This document shows positions 44,676 to 55,048 of a DNA stretch of 64,000 bases, one piece after another (positions within the stretch are counted from its first letter, which is position 1; every line of letters starts with the position of its first letter). The notes under the pieces were generated by a model. The model was not told the origin of the DNA. It saw only the letters and a program-made list of their open reading frames with translations, and did not search any database. The position numbers and the translations under genes are program-made. This DNA comes from Rhizobacter sp. OV335 (GTDB lineage: Bacteria; Pseudomonadota; Gammaproteobacteria; Burkholderiales; Burkholderiaceae_C), in NCBI RefSeq assembly GCF_900142965.1, contig NZ_FRCQ01000030.1:31961-95960 (forward strand), in the 5' to 3' direction.

Positions 44676-46760
44676 TCAGCGCGAACCGCGCGTCTTGGGC
44701 TTGCGGATGCTGTCGAGCTCGCTCAGTTCGCTGAGGTCGAAATCGAGGCCCGGGTGCGAGTCGGGCGCGTCGGGCGGCGGCATCACCGGTCCCGACAACT
44801 TGGCCGGGTCGGTCGAGATGTCGAGGTCGAGCGAGAGCCGCTCGACCTGCGGTGCCGGTGGCACCGGGTCGCTTTGCAAGGGCATCGGCGCGGAATCGGG
44901 CCGCGGCTCGGGTTGTGACAGATCGAGCGTGATGCCGAGCCCCGAATCGATCGGCAGCAGCAGGTCGACGCCCTCGGGGCGCACGTCGCGCTCGGCCAGG
45001 TCGCGCGCAATGCCGTACAGGAACAGCAGGTCGCGGTAGGCCGGCACGTCGAACGGCGGCCCCTGACTGCGGCGGAACAGCGCACCGTCGAGCGCGGCCA
45101 TCGCCTCGGCCGGTGCCGACCACAGCGATTGCACGCGCGCCAGCAGCTCGGGGAAGCCCTCCTCGAGGTCGCGCTCCTTCGACGGATCGTGCTCATTCCA
45201 CTCGATCGCGTAGGCGTTGAAGCGCCGGTTGAAGCGCTCGCGGATGCGGTCGTACGGATCGCGCTCGCCGCGGCGGCGGTAGATCTCCATCAGCTTCAGG
45301 TACGGCAGCGGGCTCACGCCGCCGGTGCTGCGCACGTGGCCCATCAGCAGGTCGACCGCGGCATCGTCCTGGCCGAGCACGACGAAGAACTCGACCTGCT
45401 GGTCGAGGTCGATCAGCTCGTCGGCCGACATCGGCCGGTGCGGCTCCAGCGAATCGGGGTCGATGTCGGGACCGGGCTCGGTCGCCCTCGCCAGCGTGGC
45501 CTGCATCGCGGCGACCGCGCGCGGGGTCAGCGTGACGTCGGAGGCCATCGGCGACATCGGCGCTGGCGCGGCGGGCCGCTTGCGCACCGGAGGCGGCGTG
45601 TCGACCAGCACCGCCCCGCCCCCGAACGGCTCGGGTGCCATCGCCGCCGGGATGGTGCGCGGCGGCTCGGCCGGCGTGCTCCCCGAGGCCGGCGTGGGCG
45701 TCGGGGCCGGCGGCTCGACCCACCAGGCAGCGGCCTGGCGCTCGCGCCAGCGCTGCCACACCAGGAAGCCGAGCCCGGCAGCGAGCAGCGCGCACAGCAC
45801 GGCCAGCGCATAGACCAGCGGGTTGGCGTAGCGCGCCGCCTGGGCCTGCTGCACCCTGGCTTGCAGCTCGGCGAGCGACTGCTGGCGCGCCTGGCCCTCG
45901 ACACGCAGCTGGTTCATCGCGGCTTCGAGCGCCTTCAGGCGGTCCTGCGCCTCCAGGCGCTGCACCAGTTCAGGATCGATGAAGCGGTACGGGGCCGAGC
46001 CGGCGGCCTGCGCAGCCTGGGCCAGCGGTGTCAGCTGGCTGCTCATGCGCAGCGACGGCGAGATCAGCGCATCGGTCTCGACCGGATCGAGCTGCAGCGT
46101 CGGGCCCCTCGGCCGCGCGGGCTCGGCGGCCGGTTTCTGCGCGCGTGGCGATTTGGTGGACGCGCCGGCCTTCGCGGTCGGTCGCGTCGCCGCGGCGCCC
46201 GCTGCCTGGCTGGCCGCGGCGCGCGGGCGCTGTGTCGACGGGCCGGGTGCGACGCGCGGCAGCGTGGAACGCGGCGCCGGCTCGGCCTGCGGCGAGATCA
46301 CGCCGGCCAGCGGCGCGGCCGACGGGTCGGGTTGGTCGGAGGGGTCGGGCAAGGCATTGGCCGGTGCCACGGCGGAGGCCGACGGCGGATCGGCGAACAC
46401 CACGTAATTGCGCGACAGCCGTGTCGGACAGCCGACATTCAGCGCGATGCCGACCACCGGCTCTTCGATCGGCACGGTGGTGGTGATGCGCAGCCGGCGT
46501 TCGGTGCTGCCGGGGCGGCCTTCGATGCGGACCTGCACCGACAGCGACGACAGCGGGTGATCGCCGATCGACACATCGGCCTTGACGCACGAGACTTCGA
46601 TGCGCTCGTCGGGCTCCAGCCGCAGCATCACCGCGAAGTTCAACGGATGGCCGAGGGTGGTGGCACCGAGCGTGTTGCCGAACCCCATCGCGGTCGCTCG
46701 GCCCATGGGCAGGAGGCCCAAAGCGAGACTGACCGCGAGCAAGTTCGGGAATCTCTGCAT
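44676..46760 (-). CDS. FimV-like inner-membrane protein
   Basis: The 694-aa protein has a signal peptide, an N-terminal domain typical of FimV (NTLGATTLGHPLNF, then SCVKADVSI), a long Pro/Ala-rich linker, a coiled-coil segment (~270-320), a transmembrane helix (VYALAVLCALLAAGLGFLV, ~330) and an acidic C-terminal half with a TPR-like helical region (PYLKLMEIYRRRGE). FimV relatives organise type IV pili and polar components. No LysM motif is evident, unlike Pseudomonas FimV. It is convergent with the aminotransferase gene. Confidence 0.78.
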   Translation of the reverse strand: MQRFPNLLAVSLALGLLPMGRATAMGFGNTLGATTLGHPLNFAVMLRLEPDERIEVSCVKADVSIGDHPLSSLSVQVRIEGRPGSTERRLRITTTVPIEEPVVGIALNVGCPTRLSRNYVVFADPPSASAVAPANALPDPSDQPDPSAAPLAGVISPQAEPAPRSTLPRVAPGPSTQRPRAAASQAAGAAATRPTAKAGASTKSPRAQKPAAEPARPRGPTLQLDPVETDALISPSLRMSSQLTPLAQAAQAAGSAPYRFIDPELVQRLEAQDRLKALEAAMNQLRVEGQARQQSLAELQARVQQAQAARYANPLVYALAVLCALLAAGLGFLVWQRWRERQAAAWWVEPPAPTPTPASGSTPAEPPRTIPAAMAPEPFGGGAVLVDTPPPVRKRPAAPAPMSPMASDVTLTPRAVAAMQATLARATEPGPDIDPDSLEPHRPMSADELIDLDQQVEFFVVLGQDDAAVDLLMGHVRSTGGVSPLPYLKLMEIYRRRGERDPYDRIRERFNRRFNAYAIEWNEHDPSKERDLEEGFPELLARVQSLWSAPAEAMAALDGALFRRSQGPPFDVPAYRDLLFLYGIARDLAERDVRPEGVDLLLPIDSGLGITLDLSQPEPRPDSAPMPLQSDPVPPAPQVERLSLDLDISTDPAKLSGPVMPPPDAPDSHPGLDFDLSELSELDSIRKPKTRGSR

Positions 46761-46878
46761 TCGGATGAGCAGTTGATTGATTTTTTGACTCTAGCATGAT
46801 CCTTCCTGCGGCGATCTCCGCAATAACGGGCATGATCGCGCGCCATGCGCTTGGCGCTGTCTGACGAATGGTGTGGCC

Positions 46879-47658
46879 ATGCCCTCTGAATTGCGTGCCG
46901 AACGACGCGACGGCACCCTGGTGCTGACGATCAGCGAACCTGCCTCGCGCAACACCTTGTCCGAGCAGGTGTTCACCGCCGGCATCGAATCGCTGGGCGT
47001 GGCCGAATCCGACCCCGACGTGCACTGCGTCGTGCTGCGCGGCGACGGCGAGCACTTCTGCGCCGGCGGCAACCTGCAGCGGCTGCGCGCGAGCCGCGAG
47101 GCGCCGCGCGAGGTGCAGGCCGGGATGCTGGAGCGCTTCCACGAGTTCGTCGAGGTGCTGCGCGTGTTCCCGAAGCCGGTGATCGCGGCGGTCGAAGGGG
47201 CCGCGGCCGGCGGCGGCTTCTCGCTGGCGCTGGCCTGCGACCTGATCGTCGCGGCCGCGGATGCGCGCTTCGTGATGTCGTACGGCCGCATCGGGCTGTC
47301 GCCCGACGGTGGTTCGACCTGGCAATTGATGCAGCGCCTGCCGCGCGCGGTGGTGCTGCAGATGCTGTGGCTGTCCGAGCCCATGGGGGCGGTGCAATTG
47401 CAGGCGCTCGGCCTTGTCAATTGGGTGACAGACAGTGGCCAGGCGCTGACCCAAGCTCTGGCGGTGGCCGAGCGGCTGTCGCACCTGGCGCCGAACGCGG
47501 TGTCCAGCGTGAAGGAGCTGGTCAATGCATGGCCCGAGCGCAGCCTCTCGCAGCAGATGGCATCGGAGCGGGATCACTTCCTTGAGAACTTCTTTCATCG
47601 CAACGGCGGCGAAGGCCTGCAGGCCTTCCTGGACAAGCGCGAGCCGCGCTTCGAATAG
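46879..47658 (+). CDS. Enoyl-CoA hydratase/isomerase family protein
   Basis: The 259-aa crotonase-fold protein has the oxyanion-hole segments FCAGGNL and GAAAGGGFSLALACD, and an acidic residue in GLSPDGGSTW where the catalytic Glu or Asp is expected. It hydrates or isomerises acyl-CoA intermediates, and the exact substrate is unknown. The ATG at 46879 is preferred to a GTG two codons upstream. The next gene, a phosphatase, starts 12 bp downstream. Confidence 0.88.
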   Translation: MPSELRAERRDGTLVLTISEPASRNTLSEQVFTAGIESLGVAESDPDVHCVVLRGDGEHFCAGGNLQRLRASREAPREVQAGMLERFHEFVEVLRVFPKPVIAAVEGAAAGGGFSLALACDLIVAAADARFVMSYGRIGLSPDGGSTWQLMQRLPRAVVLQMLWLSEPMGAVQLQALGLVNWVTDSGQALTQALAVAERLSHLAPNAVSSVKELVNAWPERSLSQQMASERDHFLENFFHRNGGEGLQAFLDKREPRFE

Positions 47659-47670
47659 CGTGGGCGCGGC

Positions 47671-48375
47671 ATGAGCCGTTCACTTCCGAAGCGCAGGCGC
47701 ATCTATCTGATGCGGCACGGGTCGGTGGACTATTTCCGTGAGGATGGCAGCGCAGTCCCGCCGGACACAGTTCCTTTGAACGCCCTCGGCCGAGACCAGG
47801 CCGATGCGGCGGGCCGGTTGTTCGCGCAATGCGGGGTGCAATTCGACAGCGTGCTGGTCAGCGGATTGCCGCGCACCGTCGAGACGGCCACACGCGTGCT
47901 GGCCGCGGGCGCGCAACCCGAGCTGCACCTGTTGCACGAGCCCGCACTCGAAGAGATCCGCCCCGGCCGGCTGGCCGACATCCCGAAGCACGAGATCGAA
48001 GCCGCGTTCCTCGGCGCATTCCGGGTCGGCCCGAACGTGCAGTCGCAGCGCTTCCTCGGTGGCGAATCGGTGGGCGAGTTGCTCGACCGCGTGCTGCCGG
48101 CCTTCGACGCATTGCTCGCACGCAGCGACTGGCAGTGCCTGCTGATGGTGATGCACGGCGGCGTGAACCGCGCGCTGCTGTCGCGCGTGCTGGCCGGCGA
48201 ACGGGCCTTCTTCGGCCGGCTCGAACAGGCGCCGGCCTGCATCAACGTGATCGACGTCGGCGCCAACGACCAGATCGTGCGCGCGGTGAACCTGGCGCCG
48301 ACGCAATGGCTGCACGAACGCGAGACGATGACGACGATGGAGAAGCTGCTGGCGCAATTCCTCCGACAGGCTTGA
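47671..48375 (+). CDS. Histidine phosphatase family protein
   Basis: The 234-aa phosphoglycerate mutase-like phosphatase has the phospho-accepting His in LMRHGS and the second catalytic His in MVMHGGVNR. Members of this family occur beside APH-type phosphotransferases and acyl-CoA dehydrogenases in proteobacterial acyl-CoA clusters, the same set seen here at 46.9-53.4 kb. A link with the phosphotransferase (phosphorylation and dephosphorylation of a hydroxyacyl intermediate) is conjecture. Confidence 0.87.
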   Translation: MSRSLPKRRRIYLMRHGSVDYFREDGSAVPPDTVPLNALGRDQADAAGRLFAQCGVQFDSVLVSGLPRTVETATRVLAAGAQPELHLLHEPALEEIRPGRLADIPKHEIEAAFLGAFRVGPNVQSQRFLGGESVGELLDRVLPAFDALLARSDWQCLLMVMHGGVNRALLSRVLAGERAFFGRLEQAPACINVIDVGANDQIVRAVNLAPTQWLHERETMTTMEKLLAQFLRQA

Positions 48376-48533
48376 CGACCTCGGCGACCCCTGTTTTTTT
48401 GAACAGCACCTTGGCATCAAGTGGCTTGCCCACTAGACTTACCGCTGGTCGTCGGATCTCACGGATCTCCGCGCAGTTCACTCCCATGCTCCGACCTTTC
48501 CCATAATTTTTATGGTTAAATCGAGCATCCCAG

Positions 48534-48887
48534 ATGAAGCGTCCGAACGGTGCGCCCTCAAGTTGGTCGCTGGTGCAGACAGCCAGATGGATCCGGTTTC
48601 TCGTTCGGCAGGGTGATGTCGGGTTCGACAGAGCCGGGCATGCGGAACAGCGGGGCGAGGAGCGCGGCGTCTCCATCAAGGAGATGCTGGCAGCGATTCT
48701 CGACGGCAGAGCAGAATTCAAGGAAAGCCAGTTCGTTCACGAGCGTGACGGCGGATTCGATGAAGAGCGTGTTCGATTCAGGAATGAACCGCGCAGCAGG
48801 CCTGACGTTGCCATCGTTGTCATTGCAGGCCTATCAGACAGAAACCCGAACTGCGTCATCGTCAGTTGCTGGACCCAACGGAAGTGA
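48534..48887 (+). CDS. DUF4258-like protein, probable toxin of a TA pair
   Basis: The 117-aa protein has a central pattern HAEQRGEERGVSIKEMLAAIL and then strands such as DVAIVVIAGL, matching DUF4258/RelE-fold-like proteins with the H..R..RG(I/V)S hallmark. Its stop is overlapped by the start of an HTH protein (GTGA), the usual organisation of a toxin-first TA operon. Base composition is visibly less GC-rich than the flanking genes, suggesting transfer. Toxicity is inferred, not shown. Confidence 0.6.
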   Translation: MKRPNGAPSSWSLVQTARWIRFLVRQGDVGFDRAGHAEQRGEERGVSIKEMLAAILDGRAEFKESQFVHERDGGFDEERVRFRNEPRSRPDVAIVVIAGLSDRNPNCVIVSCWTQRK

Positions 48888-49426
48888 CCACCTTGAGACA
48901 TCCATTCAACGCTGACCCCTTGCCGATGGTGTGGCTGTTGAACGGTTTTGTTCTGACCGTCGACGGTAACCGCGAGTTGGTCAAGTACGAACGCCTGGGA
49001 GGACTGATCGCCGCCTTGCATGCATGCCTCTTGTTGAAGCCGGCCCTGTTGAGCGCCCCTGAGATCACCTACCTGAGGCGAGCACTCGACATGTCTCAAG
49101 CGGATATGGCGCAAGTGCTCGGAACCACCGATCAGACGCTGTCGCTGTGGGAGCGTGGAAGCCACCCCATGGCAAGAGCGAGCGACACGCTGCTGCGCAA
49201 GCTGTGTGTTGAAAGCAAGGCATTTGCTGCGAAGATGCCGGCCCTGCAGACAAGGGTTCAGCCACTCTCGCGATTGGCGCAGGGCGTCGGACAGTTCATG
49301 TATGAAGGCAGGCTGGTGGCAGACCAATGGTCCTTCGAAGCCCGCCCATTGCATCAGGCAACTCATTCCGCGAAGACATCGTTGGCATTGCCGACCGCGT
49401 CTGCTCGCGGAGCACGCAGCGCGTGA
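48884..49426 (+). CDS. XRE-type HTH protein, probable antitoxin/autoregulator
   Basis: The 180-aa protein has a helix-turn-helix at about residues 66-95 (LRRALDMSQADMAQVLG, TLSLWERG), like the C-terminal domain of MqsA/HigA-type antitoxins. No zinc-finger CxxC is present in the N-terminal part. A GTG start at 48884 overlaps the upstream stop by 4 bp; a TTG at 48866 would add six residues. The pair sits between the phosphatase and aldolase genes, splitting an acyl-CoA gene group. Confidence 0.72.
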   Translation: MTTLRHPFNADPLPMVWLLNGFVLTVDGNRELVKYERLGGLIAALHACLLLKPALLSAPEITYLRRALDMSQADMAQVLGTTDQTLSLWERGSHPMARASDTLLRKLCVESKAFAAKMPALQTRVQPLSRLAQGVGQFMYEGRLVADQWSFEARPLHQATHSAKTSLALPTASARGARSA

Positions 49427-49442
49427 CAGGGCTGATGCCGAT

Positions 49443-50234
49443 CTAGCGCCGATACCCGTCGTCGATCCGATCCAGCCGCCGCAGCAACCCGGGCCACGTC
49501 AACGCGCCCGCCCCCATCCCACGCGTCGCTCCCCTCGCCTGCTCCCCGGCCGTCTGGATGATCCGCGGATCGACGTGCGTCAGCGGCACGCCGCCGGCCA
49601 TCGCGCGGACCTGGATCGTGCACACCGTTTCGAAGAAGTACATCGCCAGCACCGCATCGGCCACCGTCGCACCGACCGTCAGCAAGCCGTGGTTGCGCAG
49701 CATCAGGTAGGTCGCCCGGCCGAGGTCCTTCACGAGCCGTGGCTTCTCCTCGTCGCGCAGCGCCACACCCTCGTAGTCGTGGTACGCCAGGCTGGCCAGG
49801 ATGAAGATCGACTGCTGCGACAAAGGCAGCACCCCACCCGCCTGCGCCGACACCGCAATGCCGTTCAGCGTGTGCGTGTGCAGCACGCATTGCGCGTCAT
49901 GGCGCGCCGAATGGATCGCGCTGTGGATCGTGAAGCCCGCAGGGTTCACCGGGAACGGCGAGTCGTCGAGCTTGTTGCCCTGCAGGTCGATCTTCACCAG
50001 GCTCGACGCAGTGATCTCGTCGAACATCAGCCCGTACGGATTGATCAGGAAACGATCTTCCTCGCCCGGCACGCGCGCCGTGATGTGGGTAAACACCAAG
50101 TCGTCCCACTTGAAATGCGCCACCAGCCGGTACGCCGCGGCGAGGTCCACGCGGGTCTGCCATTCGGCATCGCTGACGCGGCCTTCTTTACTTGGGATGT
50201 CCATGCCCGAAATGTCCAGCACTCGATCGCCCAT
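49443..50234 (-). CDS. Class II aldolase/adducin family protein
   Basis: The 263-aa protein has the fold of fuculose-1-phosphate aldolase and adducin head domains. The Zn-binding His pair is visible in CVLHTHTLNG, with another His in LRNHGLLTVG. Actual substrates in the family vary and many members are uncharacterised. The start MGDRVL has a strong AAGGAG site; the frame upstream to 50312 is not needed. It is divergent from the Crp-type regulator gene. Confidence 0.87.
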   Translation of the reverse strand: MGDRVLDISGMDIPSKEGRVSDAEWQTRVDLAAAYRLVAHFKWDDLVFTHITARVPGEEDRFLINPYGLMFDEITASSLVKIDLQGNKLDDSPFPVNPAGFTIHSAIHSARHDAQCVLHTHTLNGIAVSAQAGGVLPLSQQSIFILASLAYHDYEGVALRDEEKPRLVKDLGRATYLMLRNHGLLTVGATVADAVLAMYFFETVCTIQVRAMAGGVPLTHVDPRIIQTAGEQARGATRGMGAGALTWPGLLRRLDRIDDGYRR

Positions 50235-50326
50235 GCTGCTCTCCTTGTGAAAGGGAATCCGCGCACTCTTGCAGCAATGCCCTTCATGGACAATGAGGTC
50301 GCACCCTGTCACGTCAGAGACAAAAC

Positions 50327-51031
50327 ATGAATACCCCCGTTCTTACAATCGATGAGCAAGCCAACATCGAATCGGGTTCGTGGTTCTCCAAACTCTCGCA
50401 ACCATTGCGCAATGCCATCCTCTCGCGAGCCGTCGTGCGCCGCGTGCACGATGGCGCCTTGCTGTCGTCGCGCGGCGAAGCGGCCGACGAATGGTGCGGC
50501 GTCGCGAAGGGTGCGGTGCGGGTCAGCTCGGTCTCGCTGTCCGGCAAGCAGATCACGCTGACCTACGTGGAACCCGGGCTGTGGTTCGGCGACATCTCGC
50601 TGTTCGACGGCCTGCCGCGCACGCACGATGCGAACGCCCATGGCGCGACCACGCTGCTGGTGGTGCGCAAGGCCGATTTCCGCGAGCTGCTCGCGCAACA
50701 CACCGAGCTCTACGAGGCGCTGCTGAAACTGAATTGCCGCCGGCTGCGCCTGATGTTCGACGTGGTCGAAGACCTGAACACAATGCCGCTCGGCGCGCGG
50801 CTGGCCAAGCAGATCCTGCTGCTGTCGCGCAGCTACGGCATCGAGGAAGGCCAGGAGATCCGCATCGGCCTGCAGCTCGCGCAGGAAGACCTGGCGCAGC
50901 TGCTCGGCGCCTCGCGGCAGCGCGTCAACCAGGAGCTGAAGGGCTTCGAGCGCGACGGCGCGGTGCGCATCGAGCCGACGCGGCTGGTGGTGCTGTCGAA
51001 GGACAAGCTGCTGGCAATCTCTGAACGCTGA
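50327..51031 (+). CDS. Crp/Fnr-family transcription regulator
   Basis: The 234-aa regulator has an N-terminal cyclic-nucleotide-binding-like domain (WFGDISLFDGLPRTHDANA) and a C-terminal winged HTH (LAQEDLAQLLGASRQRVNQEL). No Fnr-type N-terminal cysteines are present, so it is not an iron-sulfur oxygen sensor of the usual kind. It lies 9 bp before the phosphotransferase gene, so it may control that gene and the acyl-CoA dehydrogenase or the divergent aldolase. Confidence 0.9.
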   Translation: MNTPVLTIDEQANIESGSWFSKLSQPLRNAILSRAVVRRVHDGALLSSRGEAADEWCGVAKGAVRVSSVSLSGKQITLTYVEPGLWFGDISLFDGLPRTHDANAHGATTLLVVRKADFRELLAQHTELYEALLKLNCRRLRLMFDVVEDLNTMPLGARLAKQILLLSRSYGIEEGQEIRIGLQLAQEDLAQLLGASRQRVNQELKGFERDGAVRIEPTRLVVLSKDKLLAISER

Positions 51032-51040
51032 CTGGACCGC

Positions 51041-52120
51041 ATGGACGCCTACACCGGAACCAAACCCGTCGCCGACTCGCACGCCTTCGACGCCGCCGCG
51101 CTGCAGGCGTGGCTGCAGGCCGCGCTGCCGGGCTTCGCCGGGCCGCTGCAGGTCGAGCAGTTCAAGGGCGGCCAGTCGAACCCGACCTACAAGCTGGTGA
51201 CGCCGTCGCGCTCGTACGTGATGCGCACGAAGCCCGGCCCGGCCGCGAAGCTGCTGCCGTCGGCGCATGCGATCGAGCGCGAGTTCCGCGTGATGCGCGC
51301 GCTGCACGGCAGCGCCGTGCCGGTGCCCGAGATGCTGCTGCTGTGCGAGGACGAATCGGTGATCGGCCGCGCGTTCTACCTGATGGAGTTCGTGCAGGGC
51401 CGCGTGCTGTGGGAGCAGTCGCTGCCCGGCTTCGAGACGGCCGAGCGCGGCCGGATCTACGACGAGATGAACCGCGTGATGGCGGCGCTGCACCAGGTCG
51501 ACGTGACCGCCGCGGGCCTGGCCGACTACGGCAAGCCGGGCAACTACTTCGAGCGCCAGATCGCACGCTGGAGCAAGCAGTACCAGGCCTCGATCACGCA
51601 GCCGATCGACGCGATGGAACAGCTCGCGCAATGGCTGCCGGCCCATATGCCGGCCAGCGCGCGCGACGAATCGCAGGTGTCGGTGGTGCATGGCGACTAC
51701 CGGCTCGACAACCTGGTCTTCCACCCGAGCGAGCCACGCGTGCTGGCGGTGCTCGACTGGGAGCTGTCGACGCTCGGCCATCCGCTGGCCGACTTCAGCT
51801 ACCACTGCATGTCGTGGCACATCCCGCCCGGCGCGTTCCGTGGCATCGGCGGGCTCGACCTGGCCGCGCTCGGCATCCCGTGCGAAGCCGACTACGTGCG
51901 CCGCTACTGCGAGCGCACCGGCCGCGCCGACCCGCAGGCGGTGATGGCCGACTGGAATTTCTACATGGCCTACAACCTGTTCCGCATGGCCGGCATCCTG
52001 CAAGGCATCGCGAAGCGGGTCGAAGACGGCACCGCGTCGAGCGCGCAGGCGCGCCAGGCCGGCGCCGGCGCGCGGCCGCTGGCCGAGATGGGCTGGCGCA
52101 TTGCGCAGCACGGCACCTGA
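51041..52120 (+). CDS. APH/ACAD10-type phosphotransferase
   Basis: The 359-aa protein has the aminoglycoside-phosphotransferase/kinase fold: N-lobe (FKGGQSNPTYKL, VMRTKPGP), catalytic loop HGDYRLDNL and metal-binding LDWE. The closest relatives are the kinase domains of ACAD10/11, which phosphorylate 4-hydroxyacyl-CoA before dehydration to enoyl-CoA. The downstream gene is the acyl-CoA dehydrogenase expected as partner, so 4-hydroxyacid catabolism is the best inferred role. Confidence 0.88.
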   Translation: MDAYTGTKPVADSHAFDAAALQAWLQAALPGFAGPLQVEQFKGGQSNPTYKLVTPSRSYVMRTKPGPAAKLLPSAHAIEREFRVMRALHGSAVPVPEMLLLCEDESVIGRAFYLMEFVQGRVLWEQSLPGFETAERGRIYDEMNRVMAALHQVDVTAAGLADYGKPGNYFERQIARWSKQYQASITQPIDAMEQLAQWLPAHMPASARDESQVSVVHGDYRLDNLVFHPSEPRVLAVLDWELSTLGHPLADFSYHCMSWHIPPGAFRGIGGLDLAALGIPCEADYVRRYCERTGRADPQAVMADWNFYMAYNLFRMAGILQGIAKRVEDGTASSAQARQAGAGARPLAEMGWRIAQHGT

Positions 52121-52154
52121 ACACGGCACCTGAACACCTCCCGGAGACTCCCGC

Positions 52155-53369
<1,215 letters not shown>

Positions 53370-53380
53370 CACCACTTCCC

Positions 53381-53471
53381 CGTTCGCCCTGAGCCTGTCG
53401 AAGGGTCGGGCTGAGCTTGTCGAAGCCCTGGCTCAATGCGAGCAGGCCCTTCGACAGGCTCAGGGCGAACG
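53381..53471. repeat. Inverted pair of 'SLSKG' dispersed repeats
   Basis: One unit in one orientation (53381-53405) and one inverted (53447-53471), with a degraded unit between (GCTGAGCTTGTCGAAG), form a potential long hairpin in the gap between two convergent genes. It is the same family as the cluster inside the NRPS gene. Confidence 0.9.
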
Positions 53472-53485
53472 GGGGCTTGCGAGGC

Positions 53486-54244
53486 TCAATGCCTCGACTG
53501 ATCCTTCGGATCGTCGGGGCCCAGTTGGGTCTGCCACGCCGTCGATGACGTGCTCGGCCAGCCGCTGGCCGCTCCCTCGCTCGCGCCCATCCCACCGGCG
53601 ACCCGCACCGCCTGCAGCACGGCCACCTCGAACAGCCCGACCGCCTGGCGGATCGACGCGAGATCCGGGTTCGCGAGCTGCAGCCGCAGGTAGACCCGGC
53701 CGCGCAACAGCATCAGCACGAACGGCGGCTCCTGCGCGAGCAGATTGCCGGAGGCCTCTTCGAGCTGCCGCGCCAACGCGCCTTCGACCCACGACGCCGC
53801 CACCTGCGGCGTGTTGCCGACCAGCCCGAAGCGCATGCGCACCGCCTTCGACGCCGCGAACGTGACCTTGGCGAACATCGCGAGCCAGCGCATTTCTTCG
53901 GGCGTCGCGCCGTCGATCACCGTCTGCGTGCTTTCGGTGAAGCGCTCGAAGGTCTGCCGCTCGAGCGTCTCGCGCAAGGGTTGCGACAGCAGCAGCACCT
54001 GCAGGTTCGGCGGCAGGCCGAGCTCCATGCGCAGGCGCAGTTCGTGGCCTTCGATGTAGAAGCGCTGAGGCGAACCCCATTCGAGCCGCCACGGCTTGCT
54101 GTCCATGCCGCCGTCGATGACGAAGCCTTCTTCTTCGCGCACGCGCTTGAAGGCCATCTTGTTGTCGCGGGCCCACTCCGACACCGCCCGCCAGTCCGGG
54201 CCGTCGGGCCTGCCTGAGATCAGTCGTTTGATGGCGTCGAGCAT
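53486..54244 (-). CDS. Conserved-looking protein of unknown function (252 aa)
   Basis: No family is recognised. The protein has a mixed beta/alpha N-terminal half (KPWRLEWGSPQRFYIEGHEL), a central helical region (LRETLERQTFERFTE) and a helical C-terminal half (GLFEVAVLQAVRVAGG), with no signal peptide or membrane segment. The start at 54244 (MLDAIKRL) is the natural N-terminus of this fold. It is convergent with the acyl-CoA dehydrogenase gene and divergent from the GST gene. Confidence 0.72.
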   Translation of the reverse strand: MLDAIKRLISGRPDGPDWRAVSEWARDNKMAFKRVREEEGFVIDGGMDSKPWRLEWGSPQRFYIEGHELRLRMELGLPPNLQVLLLSQPLRETLERQTFERFTESTQTVIDGATPEEMRWLAMFAKVTFAASKAVRMRFGLVGNTPQVAASWVEGALARQLEEASGNLLAQEPPFVLMLLRGRVYLRLQLANPDLASIRQAVGLFEVAVLQAVRVAGGMGASEGAASGWPSTSSTAWQTQLGPDDPKDQSRH

Positions 54245-54320
54245 GAAGGCCGTGCTTGAACTAGAGTCGCAATCCACACAGCACACCCGTGCTGCAGAAA
54301 GACGACCTGAGGAAGACAAG

Positions 54321-55013
54321 ATGATCGAAGTGTATTCGTGGGCCACGCCCAATGGCCACAAAGTTCACATCATGCTCGAAGAGTGCGGGCTGCCGTACCA
54401 GGTGACGGCGGTGGACATCGGGGCCGGCGATCAGTTCAAACCCGAATTCCTCGCGATCAGCCCGAACAACAAGATCCCCGCGATCGTCGACCCCGACGGG
54501 CCGGACGGCCAGCCGATCTCGTTGTTCGAGTCGGGCGCCATCCTGATGTACCTCGCGGGCAAGACCGGCAAGCTGCTGCCCACCGGCACCACCGAGCGCT
54601 ACCAGGTGCTCGAATGGCTGATGTTCCAGATGGGCGGCGTCGGCCCGATGCTCGGCCAGGCCCACCACTTCCGCATCTACGCGCCCGAGAAGATCGAGTA
54701 CGCGATCAACCGCTACACCAACGAAGCGAAACGCCTCTACGGCGTGATGGACAAGCGGCTCGCCAAGTCGAAGTACATCGCCGGCCCCACGTACAGCATC
54801 GCCGACATCGCGATCTTCCCGTGGCTGAGATCGTGGAAGAACCAGGGCATCACCTGGGACGACTTCCCGCACCTGAAGGGCTGGTTCGACGAGATCGCCG
54901 CCCGCCCCGCGGTGCAGCGCGGCGTCGCGGTGCTGGCCGAGCACCGCAAGCCGCTCAACGACGAGCGCGCCCGTGCCGCGCTGTTCGGCAAGCAGCAGTA
55001 CGAGCGGCGCTGA
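54321..55013 (+). CDS. Glutathione S-transferase family protein (YfcG/YghU-like)
   Basis: The 230-aa protein has an N-terminal thioredoxin-like domain (VYSWATPNGHKVHIMLEE, then NNKIPAIVD and LFESGAILMYLA) and a helical C-terminal domain. The cis-Pro and ESGAI glutathione-binding motif are in place. The N-terminal catalytic region TPNGHK matches the YfcG/YghU Nu-class group, which uses Thr/Asn rather than Ser or Cys and has disulfide-bond reductase activity. Confidence 0.9.
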   Translation: MIEVYSWATPNGHKVHIMLEECGLPYQVTAVDIGAGDQFKPEFLAISPNNKIPAIVDPDGPDGQPISLFESGAILMYLAGKTGKLLPTGTTERYQVLEWLMFQMGGVGPMLGQAHHFRIYAPEKIEYAINRYTNEAKRLYGVMDKRLAKSKYIAGPTYSIADIAIFPWLRSWKNQGITWDDFPHLKGWFDEIAARPAVQRGVAVLAEHRKPLNDERARAALFGKQQYERR

Positions 55014-55048
55014 CGCGGCCTATCTGACGCACGTCGCCGCCACGGCCA

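Noticed and set aside
48242..48721. Minus-strand frame with the stretch GKPLDAKVLFKKTGV that at first looked like a recombinase fragment
   Set aside because: It spans the end of the phosphatase gene and the start of the DUF4258 gene in antisense, and I could not match it to an integrase motif.
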